From contig OU696580.1 in NCBI GenBank assembly GCA_916048095.2, positions 3,595,202 through 3,659,201 of the forward strand: DNA of 64,000 nucleotides, read 5' to 3'. Source of the stretch: Sacculina carcini (taxonomy: Eukaryota > Arthropoda > Thecostraca > Sacculinidae). This document shows positions 1 to 12,270 of this stretch, piece after piece; the stretch's first letter is position 1, and every line of letters begins with the position of its first letter. The translations under genes and the position numbers were made by a program. Under the pieces are notes generated by a model. It did not search any database. It was not told the DNA's origin and saw only the letters and a list, made by a program, of their open reading frames with translations.

Positions 1-790
1 TTCAGTGATAGTAGCTTTATAGTAGCTCATGACGGAAAATAAATGAGCCAGCAAGAATGACACAAATGACGCAACAAATTGTATTAATAATAATAATATT
101 TATACTATTAATATTATTAAACAATAATAATAATTATTATTATTTCAAAGTCCGTCTGGCGCTCGACATCAGGGTTGCGCTACACGCTTGTATTTTAGCA
201 ATACACAAAACAGTTCACACTGTAAAGACGAAGAAAAACTGTGTGATACGCGGTTTAAATTTATAACTTGACAATAAGCATACATCAAATAAATTGAGAA
301 CATAATAATATATACTCACAACTTCTGGTGTTGCTCGGTTTTTAACTAAATTAATAACATACAAGTTTTCATTCTTCCAGATTCATAAGTACAAACTTCT
401 AGGTGCATGTCTTGTTCACGAGAAAGCAATATGGCTGTCTGAGCCCACGAAGCAGTAAAAACAAGAAGCTTAAAATAAATGAAAATTTCAATAATGAAAT
501 ATATCAACCCAAATGTCAAAAATTCGGTTTTAAAAGATACAATTTAAAGAAAAGAAAATCATTCCAAGTGTTTTAACAAAGATGAATTATTAACAGCAAA
601 ACACGCGAATATTTTGTTTTCTCAACAACAAATCGCGACGCAGAGGCTAACAGGACTAATAATAATATAATAATAAAAATAATAATTGATCACAGGATCA
701 TTGATATACCGGAAACACTGGCTGCACCGTGTCAGTGTTTGGTCGAGCGTTTTCAGCGTGTTCAATGACGAGATTTGACGACTCGCAGAC
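1..790. other. AT-rich non-coding stretch
   Basis: No gene-like reading frame, splice pattern or recognisable transposon end was seen. It holds short AAT/TTA-type microsatellites near 85-148 and 657-690. The short frames here are compositional. Confidence 0.6.
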
Positions 791-903
791 TTGACGACTC
801 GTATATTTGACGGCACACGATGCGACGACGAGCGGCGAGCAATTAGTACGCGCCAAATTGGCGTGCGGCCGGGCGCGGCAGATACAGTTTCCAGCAGTCG
901 CGT

Positions 904-904
904 G

Positions 905-955
<51 letters not shown>

Positions 956-970
956 CACACACACACACGC
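904..970. repeat. (CA)n microsatellite
   Basis: A near-pure CA run with one CG interruption, sitting just downstream of a CpG-containing patch (about 785-905). Reading frames of poly-Cys/Val or Thr/His across it are artefacts. Confidence 0.9.
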
Positions 971-1057
971 CGTCTTCATGCACGCAACGCTGATTTTTCG
1001 CCGATTGAAAATCCTATTGGCTTGCCACAGTTGAGCGACGCGTGCACATTAACGTGT

Positions 1058-1335
1058 CTGTATGTCTGTGTGTGTGTGTGTGTGCGCTCATCTCCGCCTC
1101 TGTCAAAGAACTGTGACTGCCGTCGCTCGTCATGTGTATGTATGTCTGTGTGTTGTGTATGTATTTTTGTGTGTTGTGTATGAATGTATGTTTGTGTCTG
1201 TGTCTATATGTGCGTATGCCTATGTGTGGATGCATATGTGTATTTTTTGTGTGCTTGTGTATGTTCGTATGTGTATGTATGAATGCACGAATGTATGTAC
1301 GTATGTATGGATGTGTGTATGTGTGTACGCATGAT
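1058..1335. repeat. Compound TG / TATG microsatellite
   Basis: Irregular mix of TG, TGTA, TATG and GTATGAATG units. It keeps several frames open for 70-90 codons with no protein-like composition. Confidence 0.85.
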
Positions 1336-1339
1336 TGTG

Positions 1340-2905
1340 GTGACTATGCAGGCTAATACACGATAATTTTCCAGAAACTTTCACGTGCGTTTAGGTGCGT
1401 TTTTTCCAATATCACAGCAATATGGGCAGCGTTGACATAGATAGTCCATGCACAAAACTCACTCTGCCGAGTATTTAGGACATCGAACAAGAGAAATGTC
1501 TTCAAAAATGGCATCCACACACGCTGCATTTCGGATGCACGACGTTATCATGCGAACATGAGTTGATCCATTGCTGGCCGGATGAAAACAAGTGATATTA
1601 ACGCGATCTATCGAGGCTCTTGCTCAAATATCACATCACACCAAATGTTGCACAAGCAAGACCAAAATGTAATTCGAAAACGCAAGAAATTGAGAGACAA
1701 TGATTCTCTGGAGTATTCGAGAGTGGGTTGTTGAGGTTTTTTGCGTAATTAGGTGATGAATAGACCAGTTCAAGTTATAATTGGACTACGAATAGAACAG
1801 CCAAGTATTGATTTCAAGACGGACCGCCGAGCATGTGAAATTCTCCTGTGTGAGGATAATTGAGAAGAAGAATAAATGAATTTGGCGGAAGCAAGTGAGC
1901 TGCGAAGATAATTCGAGCAGAATAGAACGTTGGCCAGAAGGAAGGAGATCTAAAGGGCCTCCAGGGACGTTGAGTGAGATGATATTTGGAGCGCAAGCGG
2001 CGCTGTTAAGAAAACCGCCAAGCAAAAGGAGAAGATTTACAGCAAATTTTGAAACCACGAAGTGGACAGACAGAGTAATTTTTTATAGAGACTTTGTAAT
2101 GAAACCTTCGAGTGATAGGGAATTGAGTGAGATATAGAAACAGGATATTTAACAGAAAATATACCAAGACAGAACAGACAATTGAAGCGAAATATTACGT
2201 GTTTTGCTTATTTGTTACATAATATATGATTAACAATTATAGTGCATAATACCATTTTATTATTTCTAGTGTTATTTATTATCACATTATTTATGGGAAA
2301 AATTCATTACGTAAACAAAATTATTTTTGTCTAAATAATTTAGCCCGATATCAGTGATTGGCATCCATCTCGCCATTGGTATTATTACACTGCATATCGA
2401 CATAACAACTATGGCACCGGCTCAGTTTCCAGGTGCGATTTTCACTAATTAATACATTTATTCAAAAAAAATTAGTCAAAATAAGTTTTTACTGTCTCTC
2501 TGATAACTTATTTATGAACAAACAAAACAAACAAGTTCCTAACAATATCGCTGCAATGTGTATTTCAATGGATAATTTATTTATGGCGAAATTGTGTCTC
2601 ATACTTGCTAGTTGTGCATAATCAGTCATTATTTTATTCACTTCATCACAACACACCAAGTTTTTACTCAATTTTATCAATTACAACACTCACTTGTTAC
2701 TTGTGATGACATAACACATATTTCACAACGTCAATTTTTTGCGCAAAACTATATTGAACAAAGTTAATGTAACAGTGCCAGGCTTGACTGGTCGCAAAAA
2801 CATTAATATGAATGTGCTGTATTGTCTTGTACATTATGTAATCGTAAATGTAATATGCATATAATAATATATCGCATAATGTCTTCTCTCGCATCATACA
2901 TGGCA
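1340..2905. other. Non-coding stretch without recognised features
   Basis: Mixed-composition DNA. The 1895-2137 frame is K/R-rich but has no recognisable domain, and no transposon termini were seen. Confidence 0.5.
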
Positions 2906-2910
2906 ATATA

Positions 2911-2976
2911 TGCACGATGTATATGCACGATGTATATGCACGATGTATATGCACGATGTATATGCACGTTGTATAT
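2911..2976. repeat. 13-bp tandem repeat, about 5 copies
   Basis: Unit TGCACGATGTATA repeated five times, the last copy with one substitution (A to T), followed by a TATG-rich tail. Confidence 0.9.
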
Positions 2977-3077
2977 GTATGTATTTGTTCAGCGGCCAAA
3001 TGAAGCCAATAACACGCTTATTTATGCATGTATGCATGTGCGCATGAGACATGACCGCTCATTCTGACCAATGCATG

Positions 3078-3216
3078 TTGTATGCAGGTGTTTGTATGTC
3101 CGTATGCGTCTGTATGTCGGTATGTGCCTGTATGTTTGTGTCTGTATGTATGTATATGAACCTATACATAAAGATGTCACATACACAAGGACACACACAC
3201 ATACACACACGTCTAC
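3078..3216. repeat. TGTATG / CACA microsatellite
   Basis: Degenerate TGTATGT units followed by an ACAC-rich segment. Confidence 0.75.
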
Positions 3217-3837
3217 ACTAGGAATGCAACTTTTTAACGTTTAATAAAAACAATTACACACCATTTTTTTATGATCTTTTGTGCAAAGATTTTGAAACAT
3301 AACATAACATATTAATTTTGGTGTAACATGAAAACTATACGCTTCCACACTAACTGATTTCATGCTTGAACAAAACCTGAAATCTCAAACAATCTTTGCT
3401 TGTGTTAATCCAAGTTGTTGATCGGCAATTACATATCAAATGACAGAATTATGACATCAAAACAAGTAAAAATCGCCGGAATTATGTTTTTTTTTCATTG
3501 TTGAAAATGATTTATATTTTCATTGTTTATTTTCATTGTTGCTCTATTTTTTTATTATTCAATTATATGTTTGTTTATCGGTTGATTGTAGTTTGTATAC
3601 TTATATATTAAAAATTCTTATTTATTCATTCTTATGAATAAATAATTCATATTTACTCATGTTTATTGTTGCTTGTCATTTATTGAATCACATATTTATT
3701 GTAGAATATTATTCATTGAGGAGTATGGCGGAGTGACATTTTGAGTGTTGTCGGATGAATTGTTTGTTGTTATTCATTATTTATATACTTTTTAAACTCT
3801 TTCTCACTAGAATTATTTACCTTTCGAACTCTCTTTC
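3217..3837. other. AT-rich non-coding stretch
   Basis: Rich in TTTATT/TTCATTG motifs with no coding potential. It may be the 5' part of the dispersed repeat described at 3838-3958. Confidence 0.45.
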
Positions 3838-3958
3838 TTCCTACATCTTTTGGGCGCTTCCGGTACACGGGGCTACCGTAGGGTGGTAATATTGCTTGCA
3901 AGCTTCCCATGCTACTGGATTTGCCTGTAATTATTAATAATAAAAATAATAATATATA
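3838..3958 (+). repeat. Dispersed repeat, LINE-tail-like, copy 1
   Basis: Shares an ordered block with 16925-17042: TCTTTTGG, then CGCTTCC, then GTACA, then TTTGCCTGTAATTA, then an AATAATAAAAATAATAAT tail. A simple-sequence 3' tail after a conserved block is typical of non-LTR retrotransposon 3' ends, but no ORF is attached, so the class is inference. Confidence 0.5.
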
Positions 3959-4431
3959 ATGGGTAATTTTATTCGTATCTTTTAATTATAATTATCGTAA
4001 TTATTATTGCAGGGACAATCAGCACAATTTGTCGCCCGTACCAGGCTGGTACCTGTGGAATTTCAACTGTACAGGTCCACAGAGCAGCATGTGTGGAACC
4101 ATGTGTTACTTAGTAAAGTTGGACTCAAAAGTCCCTGCAGATGTAGGACTCAATTTAATTAAATCGCTATGCATATTATATTATAATAAAATAATGTAAA
4201 AATTAAAATACATCACTCATGCTTGATCATACAAATTAATCATGCTTAGTCTTATGATTCTAAGCAGACCATGATTACATCTTTACAATGATTTGATCGA
4301 AGCAGATGATGGTGTCAATTTTTCATTAGAAGCATAATTATTACATATATAGTCGATTCGTATTTTGCTTGTTTTGATTGCTTGGGCCGTGATATCAGAT
4401 TCGTGGAAATTTTTATATCGCTGCCAAAAAG

Positions 4432-4833
4432 TTAGGCCAGGCTAGGCTAGGTTAGGTTAAGTTATGTTGTGTTAGGATAGGATAGGCTAGGCTAGGTTAG
4501 GTTAGGCCAGGCTAGGCTAGGCTATGCTAGGTTAGGTTAGGCTAGGTTAGGTTAGGTTAGGATAGGTTAGGTTAGGTTAGGTTAGGTTAGGTTAAGTTAG
4601 GTTAGGTTATGTTAGGTTATGTTAGGTTATGTTAGGTTATGTTAGGTTATGTTAGGTTATGTTAGATTGTGTTAGGTTGTGTTAGGTTGTGTTAGGTTAT
4701 GTTAGGTTATGTTAGGTTATGTTAGGTTATGTTAGGTTATGTTAGGTTATGTTAGGTTATGTTAGGTTATGTTAGGTTATGTTGGGTTATGTTAGGTTAT
4801 GTTAGGTTATGTTAGGTTATGTCAGGTTTGTTT
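4432..4833. repeat. Interstitial TTAGG-like tandem block
   Basis: About 400 bp built from TTAGG and TTATG pentamers. The left half is mainly GGTTA with GGCTA variants; the right half is a regular 10-mer TTAGGTTATG with a few TTGTG variants. TTAGG is the canonical telomere unit of most arthropods. Flanks on both sides are ordinary AT-rich sequence, so this is interstitial. Confidence 0.85.
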
Positions 4834-5794
4834 AGCTCATTGGCAGCAGCAATTTGAGAATGATAATGAAGCAGAAGCCCCTGACCAGTCTGAAAATTAC
4901 ATCTATCGATAACAGTATTGTTGATAATCTGGTTTACTCATAATTTATTCGAGAATTTCCGCCATCAAATCACCGACACTTTATTTGTGTAAGATTTTTA
5001 CGTCATTTGATTAAATATGCATGTACATATTTCAATTATTAGCCAATCTAGATATATTTACCAACATTTTAGCAAATTGCAGTAACGTATCTTTGGGTAT
5101 TCATTAAGTAATTTTTCATTTCAACGGGGAACGCCACAGTCGCATTGCCTAGGGCCTCCAAATATCTAAGGCCGGCCTTGCTTAGGGACCCATTACAAAT
5201 CAAGCACCATTATAATAGGGGTCCGATTTTGGGAAAATGCATTTACAAGCATTGCATTACTCGTTCTCCATTTAGCTGAGGACTTACGGTTGCTACGGCT
5301 CTGCCTGAGTGTCGTTCAAATGAAGTTTTGTCAGAACTTCAACATTATCTGCGCGGAAGATATTTTCATCAAATGCCCATACTCGTGTGTTATAATTGTA
5401 AAAAGGTTGTATCCCTAATGCACACACTTTCATACAAGCCACACGCATACTGCTCACCAATTAATGGAGACATATTTGATATATAATGCATTACATGAGG
5501 ATAATTTGCACACAACAGACTGGTGTTGAAAATCAGTTGACACTTGACCAACTAAACTAGAACTGACAAAAACTAATCAATATCACGCATATTGAGCTAA
5601 CAGCAAGAAAATACAGAACACTGCAAACATTATCACTATCATACTAGCTCATCTCATTTCCCAAAATAAACCCGAATGTGCATAATGAATTATAAGGTTC
5701 TGCACAAATTATGTTTTCTAAAAATAAATGTTGATTGTGAAACTACTTTACATGCACAATTCATGAATATTTGCACAATAAATATAATTTCGCA
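4834..5794. other. Non-coding stretch with a possible transposon end
   Basis: No gene seen. Around 5135-5181 the minus strand reads CAAGGCCGGCCTTAG followed by a G-rich segment, resembling the CAGGGCCGGC-type terminus of some DNA transposons. No partner end or target duplication was found, so this is weak. Confidence 0.3.
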
Positions 5795-5796
5795 GG

Positions 5797-6015
5797 CTGT
5801 CAAGTGGTCCCATGTTGTTTAGTGGTCCCATTTTGTCAAGTGGTCCCATGCTATCAAGTAGTCCCATGTTGTCAAGTGGTCACATGTTGTCAAGTGGTCC
5901 CATGTTGTCAAGTGTGTCCATGTTATCAAGTGGTCCAATGTTGTCAAGCGGTCCCATGTTGTCGTGTGGTCCCATGTTGTCAAGTGGTCCCATGTTGTCG
6001 TGTGGTCCCGTTGTC
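5797..6015. repeat. 18-bp minisatellite, about 12 copies
   Basis: Unit close to CAAGTGGTCCCATGTTGT, degenerate at the edges. Because 18 is a multiple of 3, two frames stay open and encode a hexapeptide repeat. Nothing else suggests translation. Confidence 0.9.
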
Positions 6016-7786
6016 ACGTCTATGAGCATCAAGTTGGGCTGTCCATGAAGTTCTGTCTCTAGTAAAGATAGTGCAGCCGTCGTGACATTTCGGAAGAAAA
6101 TACCTGTACAATTAAAAAAACAACTACCAATGAAATCCTGAATTGAGAAATAGAGACTGCTTTATGAATAAAGTTGAATTAGCACGCTTGTTGATCGTGT
6201 GTACTGTTGAGTTATTGGCCGAGTATGGTCAATTGAAGTGCAAATAATTGGGTCTTGCTGCTTGCTTGCATCATGATTTTCATCACCGTTACGTCACTGT
6301 TATCACATCATGACGTGTGGCTCAAGTTGTCACCACCACAACGGACCCGCACCCGGGCAGGTGTTCCCATTACACCACACAGTCATCAAGTCATAAATAT
6401 TCCTGCCGTCCCACCATCCGTCCCACCATCCGGCCTTGTGAGCCGCGTTCGACTGAGAGTCATAATCCGATTTTCCGCAGCAGACTATTTCCGCACCCTT
6501 GTCACACTCACATACACACACGTACAGAATTCGGATGTGAATGTGTATGTGTATGTGAGCGTGTGTGTAGTTGCGTTAAGCTCTAGCCATTGAGTGGTGC
6601 TGTTGTGAGCCTGGTGTTGTCTCGCGTGTGAGTGAGAGTATGTGCTTCATTTGTGTGCGACCCTCGAAAATCTCCCCTCGTGTTGGCTAGCTTGAAATCT
6701 CCCCTCATGTGCCCTGACAACTGTCCTCATGACACGCACGTGCCCAACTAGTTGTACTGAATTTCACACATGACGGCGCTAATACGCTGCAGGAGGCGGT
6801 CCCGCGTTCAGCCAGCATTTGACCAGTAATTGGCGACCTGCACATACACAATACACGAGATTCAATACTAAAATATCGGTATTTGTGTGTGTATGTGTTA
6901 GTAATGCTTCCATCCTATATGTTTATCTTTTTGTGTATTGTCTTGTGTTGCACTACAATATATTAGGATATTATTCTGTATAGGACATTATTCACATTAT
7001 TAGGGCAATATTCACACTATTAGGACATTGTTCTATCACTATTCTTGTTCTTGTCGCTGATACTCCTCGAAGCAATGTAAATCACCAATTCAAAACCGGC
7101 CATGAGCGTGCAAATGGAGGAAAATTGCATTTTACCGACTCAGAGAGTCCCGCGGTCTGAGTCCCGCGGTCTGGGTGCGCCCCTGCTGCAACATAAGCAT
7201 GACGACGCTGCTAGCAGTTAGCACCTACGTGTGAGGAGTACCTAGGTGCCACCTGCCGCCGGCCTATATACATCGTCAGCACAATTTCTATAAGAATATA
7301 AAAAATCTCTAACTAACTAATCTATGAAATTTATAACTATAAAAATCGTACGCACCGCGCAGAAATAGCTCGCACAATTCAGTATTATATTGTCAACCAG
7401 TGTCTGAGGATGGAGTTGGTGATATCAGAAACGTTACGCTAACACAACATCAGTCAATTGCTGAAAACACTTGATAAAAACAATCAACAACTCGCAGCAA
7501 ACATCGGTACAACACGAAAGAAGAATGTCATCCACAAATGCGCGATCAATTGTAATATCGTGTCTCAAGCAGCTTAAGCCGATACTTTCACAGCAAAAAT
7601 GGCAATATATTTCATTATATGTTTGAAACATTTTTCCAGCTCACAATACACTTTCATACGATATATTGCAGCACGATTTTTGATTTGTTTAAAATACGTT
7701 TAAAATATATTTGATACGTGAAAAATCAGTTTTATAAACAGCACCGGATAATACTTGCACAAATCTCCCTTCACACTCACACATGA
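6016..7786. other. Non-coding stretch
   Basis: No recognised gene. It includes a moderately GC-rich segment (about 6300-6480) and a short duplication of a GTCCCGCGGTCTG motif near 7147-7171. No transposase, RT or splice-supported frame was found. Confidence 0.5.
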
Positions 7787-7979
7787 ATACTCACACACAC
7801 ACACACAGACACACACATACATACACACACAGGCCCACATATTATCAGCTCACAGCAGTGTGAAAAGAATGGAACACAGGGGTAGATAGGACGGGAAATG
7901 CAATGGAGAGAAGCGTATACAAACACAACGCTATGATGAAGTGATGCAGGTGATGACGTACGCTGGCTCCACATAACAC

Positions 7980-8014
<35 letters not shown>

Positions 8015-8030
8015 CAAACACATACATACA
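7787..8030. repeat. CA microsatellites flanking unique sequence
   Basis: CA runs at about 7790-7832 and 7974-8030, separated by about 140 bp of non-repetitive DNA. A TG run follows at 8165-8202. Confidence 0.8.
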
Positions 8031-8165
8031 CGATATCGTGACGAATCAGGCACCAAAACACCCCTTCGACACACCCTGGGGGCAGGTGATAAAACCATAG
8101 CTCGTACATGATAAATCACGAGGTATGACTTCCCAGGGACATCGACAATCCTGCACGTATTTGCA

Positions 8166-8198
<33 letters not shown>

Positions 8199-8464
8199 AT
8201 GAAAGTGCAATCGTCTACACAGAGGCATGATTAAAAATGTAGAATATTATTTGCTATTACAAAAAGAGATAGTGATTTTTGTTCTTCTAATTCAACAGCC
8301 AGCAAAATATTTTAAGACTCATTCAATCATTTTTTGTGTGTAAAATTCGTAACATATTTCATTAATACTGATCCGTTACAATTACAATCAAAGTTTTTTT
8401 GTGTCAAATAACGGCTAATAATTATCAAATATAATTGACAGGCGTTTCCGACAACAAATCTCAC

Positions 8465-9285
8465 ATATTGACCAACACTATCAGTATATCAAGTATAATA
8501 TCAAAACTATCAGTATATCAAGTATACTATCAACACTATCATTATATCAAGTATACTATCAACACTATCATTATATCAAGTATACTATCAACACTATCAG
8601 TATATCAAGTATACTATCAACACTATCAGTATATCAAGTATACTATCAACACTATCAGTATATCAAGTACACTATCAACACTATCATTATATCAAGTATA
8701 CTATCAACACTATCAGTATATCAAGTATACTATCAACACTATCAGTATATCAAGTATACTATCAACACTATCATTATATCAAGTATACTATCAATACTAT
8801 CATTATATCAAGTATACTATCAACACTATCAGTATATCAAGTATACTATCAACACTATCAGTATATCAAGTATACTATCAACACTATCATTATATCAAGT
8901 ATACTATCAACACTATCAGTATATCAAGTATACTATCAACACTATCATTATATCAAGTATACTATCAACACTATCATTATATCAAGTATACTATCAACAC
9001 TATCATTATATCAAGTATACTATCAATACTATCAGTATATCAAGTATACTATCAACACTATTATTATATCAAGTATACTATCAATACTATCATTATATCA
9101 AGTATACTATCAACACTATCAGTATATCAAGTATACTATCAACACTATCAGTATATCAAGTATACTATCAATACTATCATTATATCAAGTATACTATCAA
9201 CACTATCAGTATATCAAGTATACTATCAACACTATCATTATATCAAGTATACTATCAACACTATCATTATATCAAGTACACATTC
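8465..9285. repeat. 29-bp minisatellite, 28 copies, two unit types
   Basis: Tandem array with unit ACTATCAACACTATCAGTAT plus ATCAAGTAT (29 bp). A G/T polymorphism (ATCAG or ATCAT) divides units into two types, and a rarer AACAC/AATAC change overlies it. A 29-bp unit shifts frame each copy, and since no frame of the unit contains a stop the array stays open for over 270 codons. This is the source of a spurious 476-codon frame (8435-9865). Confidence 0.95.
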
Positions 9286-9309
9286 TAGCCGACTGAAGCT
9301 GCGCAGGAA

Positions 9310-9862
9310 ATGTGTGTATGTGTGTTTGTGTGTGTTTGTGTGTGTTTGTGTGTGTTTGTGTGTGTTTGTGTGTGTATGTGTGTGTTTGTGTGTGTGTATG
9401 TGTGTTTGTGTGTGTGTTTGTGTGTGTTTGTGTGTGTTTGTGTGTGTATGTGTGTGTTTGTGTGTGTATGTGTGTTTGTGTGTGTATGTGTGTGTTTGTG
9501 TGTGTTTGTGTGTGTTTGTGTGTGTTTGTGTGTGTTTGTGTGTGTATGTGTGTGTATGTGTGTTTGTGTGTGTTTGTGTGTTTGTGTGTGTTTGTGTTTG
9601 TTTGTGTGTGTTTGTGTGTGTTTGTGTGTGTTTGTGTGTGTATGTGTGTGTTTGTGTGTGTGTATGTGTGTTTGTGTGTGTGTATGTGTGTGTTTGTGTG
9701 TGTTTGTGTGTGTTTGTGTGTGTATGTGTGTGTATGTGTGTTTGTGTGTGTGTTTGTGTGTGTGTGTGTGTGCGTGTGCTTGTGTATGTGTGTGGATGTG
9801 TATGTGTGTGTGTATGTGTGTGTGCGTGTGCTTGTGTGTCTGTGTGTGTGTGTGTGGTCCTG
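9310..9862. repeat. Cryptic TG microsatellite, (TG)nTT(TG)nTA pattern
   Basis: About 550 bp of TGTGTG with regularly spaced TTTG and TATG interruptions, mainly 6-10 bp apart. Open in several frames on both strands only because of composition. Confidence 0.95.
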
Positions 9863-10197
9863 TAGTTCATTGTTAAATCGTGTAATCAATTCGAATTAGC
9901 CTCCTTGTCCAATAAAAAATACTATTTCAATTATTGTCAGATAAAAACTATGATATTGCAGTGTTATCAGATGCATTTTGATCGGCAAATTATTTTTAAT
10001 TGGAACATTTGATAAAATCCGGGTTTATTGATTGTGCATTTCCACTGCTATACAATTTCAATTTCAAAATGAGAATGGTCAACTTCAAAATGAGACTTCC
10101 TATACGTTCATTATTTTCATCAGCTAGAAAACAATGCATTTAAAATAATAAGTAATAAATAAATATTTCAATACAAAATGACTAATTCGACATATTC

Positions 10198-10330
10198 TTG
10201 ACTTGTATTGATAACTTGTATTGATATTGATAACTTGTATTGATAACTTGTATTGATAACTTGTATTGATAACTTGTATTGATAACTTGTATTGATAACT
10301 TGTATTGTATTGATAACTTGTATTGATAGT
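10198..10330. repeat. 13-bp tandem repeat AACTTGTATTGAT
   Basis: About nine copies, with shortened copies at two places. AT-rich flanks. Confidence 0.9.
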
Positions 10331-12200
10331 GACTATTTTTCACATAATAAGATGCGTGTATTTCTGAATTTGTTATGCACTTGCCAATTTTTTCACACTA
10401 TTTCAGCAAAAATTAATTCATACAAAATATGTGCTTAATTTCAAACATACACAGTCAATATATGAAAACGTAAAATTGTTTAAAACGTAATCGTTTTATT
10501 GTGGTTTTGTACCATGTTTATAAGGATATGATTGAATATATTAATTATTTCGTTTATAATTTGTTATGTTCGTATCATGCTGTTTTGCGCTTAGCTAATG
10601 TCATGCGAAAAAAATTAAGAAATAATGCGCTTAGTATAAAGTGATAAACAGCCCCATTTTGAAGTTGAAATGTTATAGAGCATTGAAATCATGAGACGAG
10701 AAAAAATATTTGGGAAAATCTAAGCCATTTAAAAATGTATTTGGTAAGAGTGAAAATTAATTTGGGGAAAGTGAAAAACAATATGGTATTTTTTGTGACT
10801 CACGCTGGAAGACGCATTAATAATGCTTATGTATATTGCATATAAGTGTTCTTTGGGAAAAAATATATTTTTAATGCCAATGATATCTATTAATGTTTGC
10901 CAAACTTGATATACTATTTGTATGCGTTGAATATTATAGCAAGTTTAGTACTATTGTAAATCAAGTTATTCGAGCTTGAAATTACAATGTGCATCAACTT
11001 AATAATAGAATGCGTCTACCAGATTAATAGTAAGAATTACCAAATTGATTTCCACTTTTATCATATTGACTTGTAAATGGTATAAAATTTCCGTAACCTT
11101 TCTTATCGTTTCATTATTTCTATATGCTGGATGTAAAAATTCACAAACAATAGATGCGGATTTTCATCAAATATTATGTTTATCGTGATGTTATATGTTA
11201 TGTGTATATAATATCATATGTATAATTGTATACTTGATTATCGTGATTAAGAATATGTAATGTTGTAAATGAATATGCTCTATGCTGTAAGATGTTGAAT
11301 TGTTGAACTATTACGGACAATTACTTTCATCAAATTATTCTTAATATCAGATATTATGTAATATTTGAGATAAAGTCAGAATTAACATTTATGATAGCAT
11401 GCAGTACTAATATGGCTCCACAGAAAACTGCTGCAAATAGTCTGATAGTTCAGTAGTAGACAACATCACTCGTGTTTCTGTAGCATGTTAATTTGTGAAA
11501 TTCAGTTGATTAATAGCTTGCTAAAATATAATAAGTACATTGTTGAATTTTGTCGTGACATTTATATTAGTGAGATGTAGTATAAGCCGGAAACACTTTC
11601 CCTGCCTCGACTGTGCATGTGATATTTTCTCATGTATAATTCTCATGTAATAATTTCTCGTGTTTTCGCGTCTCTTGTTGATACGGCCAAATAGATAATT
11701 GATTGAATGAATGAATGCGATGCAATTTGCACGATATACTTTTTTAGCCAAGTAAAACGGAAACGTTGTGATCTGGTTACATCGTTTGAAACACGCACTC
11801 ATTTGGCCGATGCAAATGGAAAACGAGCCATCAAAGAGGTTAATTATAAGCCTGAAAGGCGGCTGAGTGACAGCGTAACAAAGCATAGACATCCACCTCT
11901 CCTGCTCTGGCCCACATCATCCCACTTTTTCACCCTTCCTCTCTCTCACCCGCCTTCTTGCCAGTGAGTTAACAAGCCAACTCACAATTGCACTACATCC
12001 TGACAACCGGCTTAAACAGACTGACCAGTAAAAACACGCTCGATTAATTGTCATAACGGTACATAATCACATTCACGCACATTTGCACAAGAGCAGTCCT
12101 CTCATCTGTTTAACCATGATATCACATACACGTCGTGCACATAACATACAATACTTACACATCAGATGAGTTCCGGTATACAAACGCCCCTGTCAGACAG
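10331..12200. other. AT-rich non-coding stretch
   Basis: No recognised feature. The longest frame (minus, 11521-11892) has no domain, and its complementary frame overlaps it, so neither is supported. Confidence 0.5.
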
Positions 12201-12270
12201 CGTGTATGTGTGCGTGCGTGTGCGTGCATGTGTGTGTGTGTGCGTGTGTGAGAGCGTGTTCTTGTGTGTG
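12201..12270. repeat. TG-rich microsatellite
   Basis: GTGTGCGTG-type tract with CG interruptions. Confidence 0.7.

Noticed and set aside
4432-4833. Chromosome end / telomere
   Set aside because: Degenerate units and ordinary sequence on both sides; only about 400 bp.
5771-6048. Repetitive secreted protein (MLSSGP hexapeptides)
   Set aside because: Directly produced by an 18-bp minisatellite; no signal peptide or unique coding sequence.
8465-9285. Possible CRISPR-like array (29-bp repeats)
   Set aside because: Repeats are directly adjacent with no spacers, and the genome is eukaryotic.
8435-9865. 476-codon + strand open frame
   Set aside because: Runs entirely through a 29-bp minisatellite and a TG microsatellite. 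The unit lacks stops in any frame and the composition is purely repeat-driven.
9238-9899. Thr/His-rich and Cys/Val-rich frames of about 190-210 codons on both strands
   Set aside because: Translation of a TG/CA microsatellite; both strands open for the same reason.
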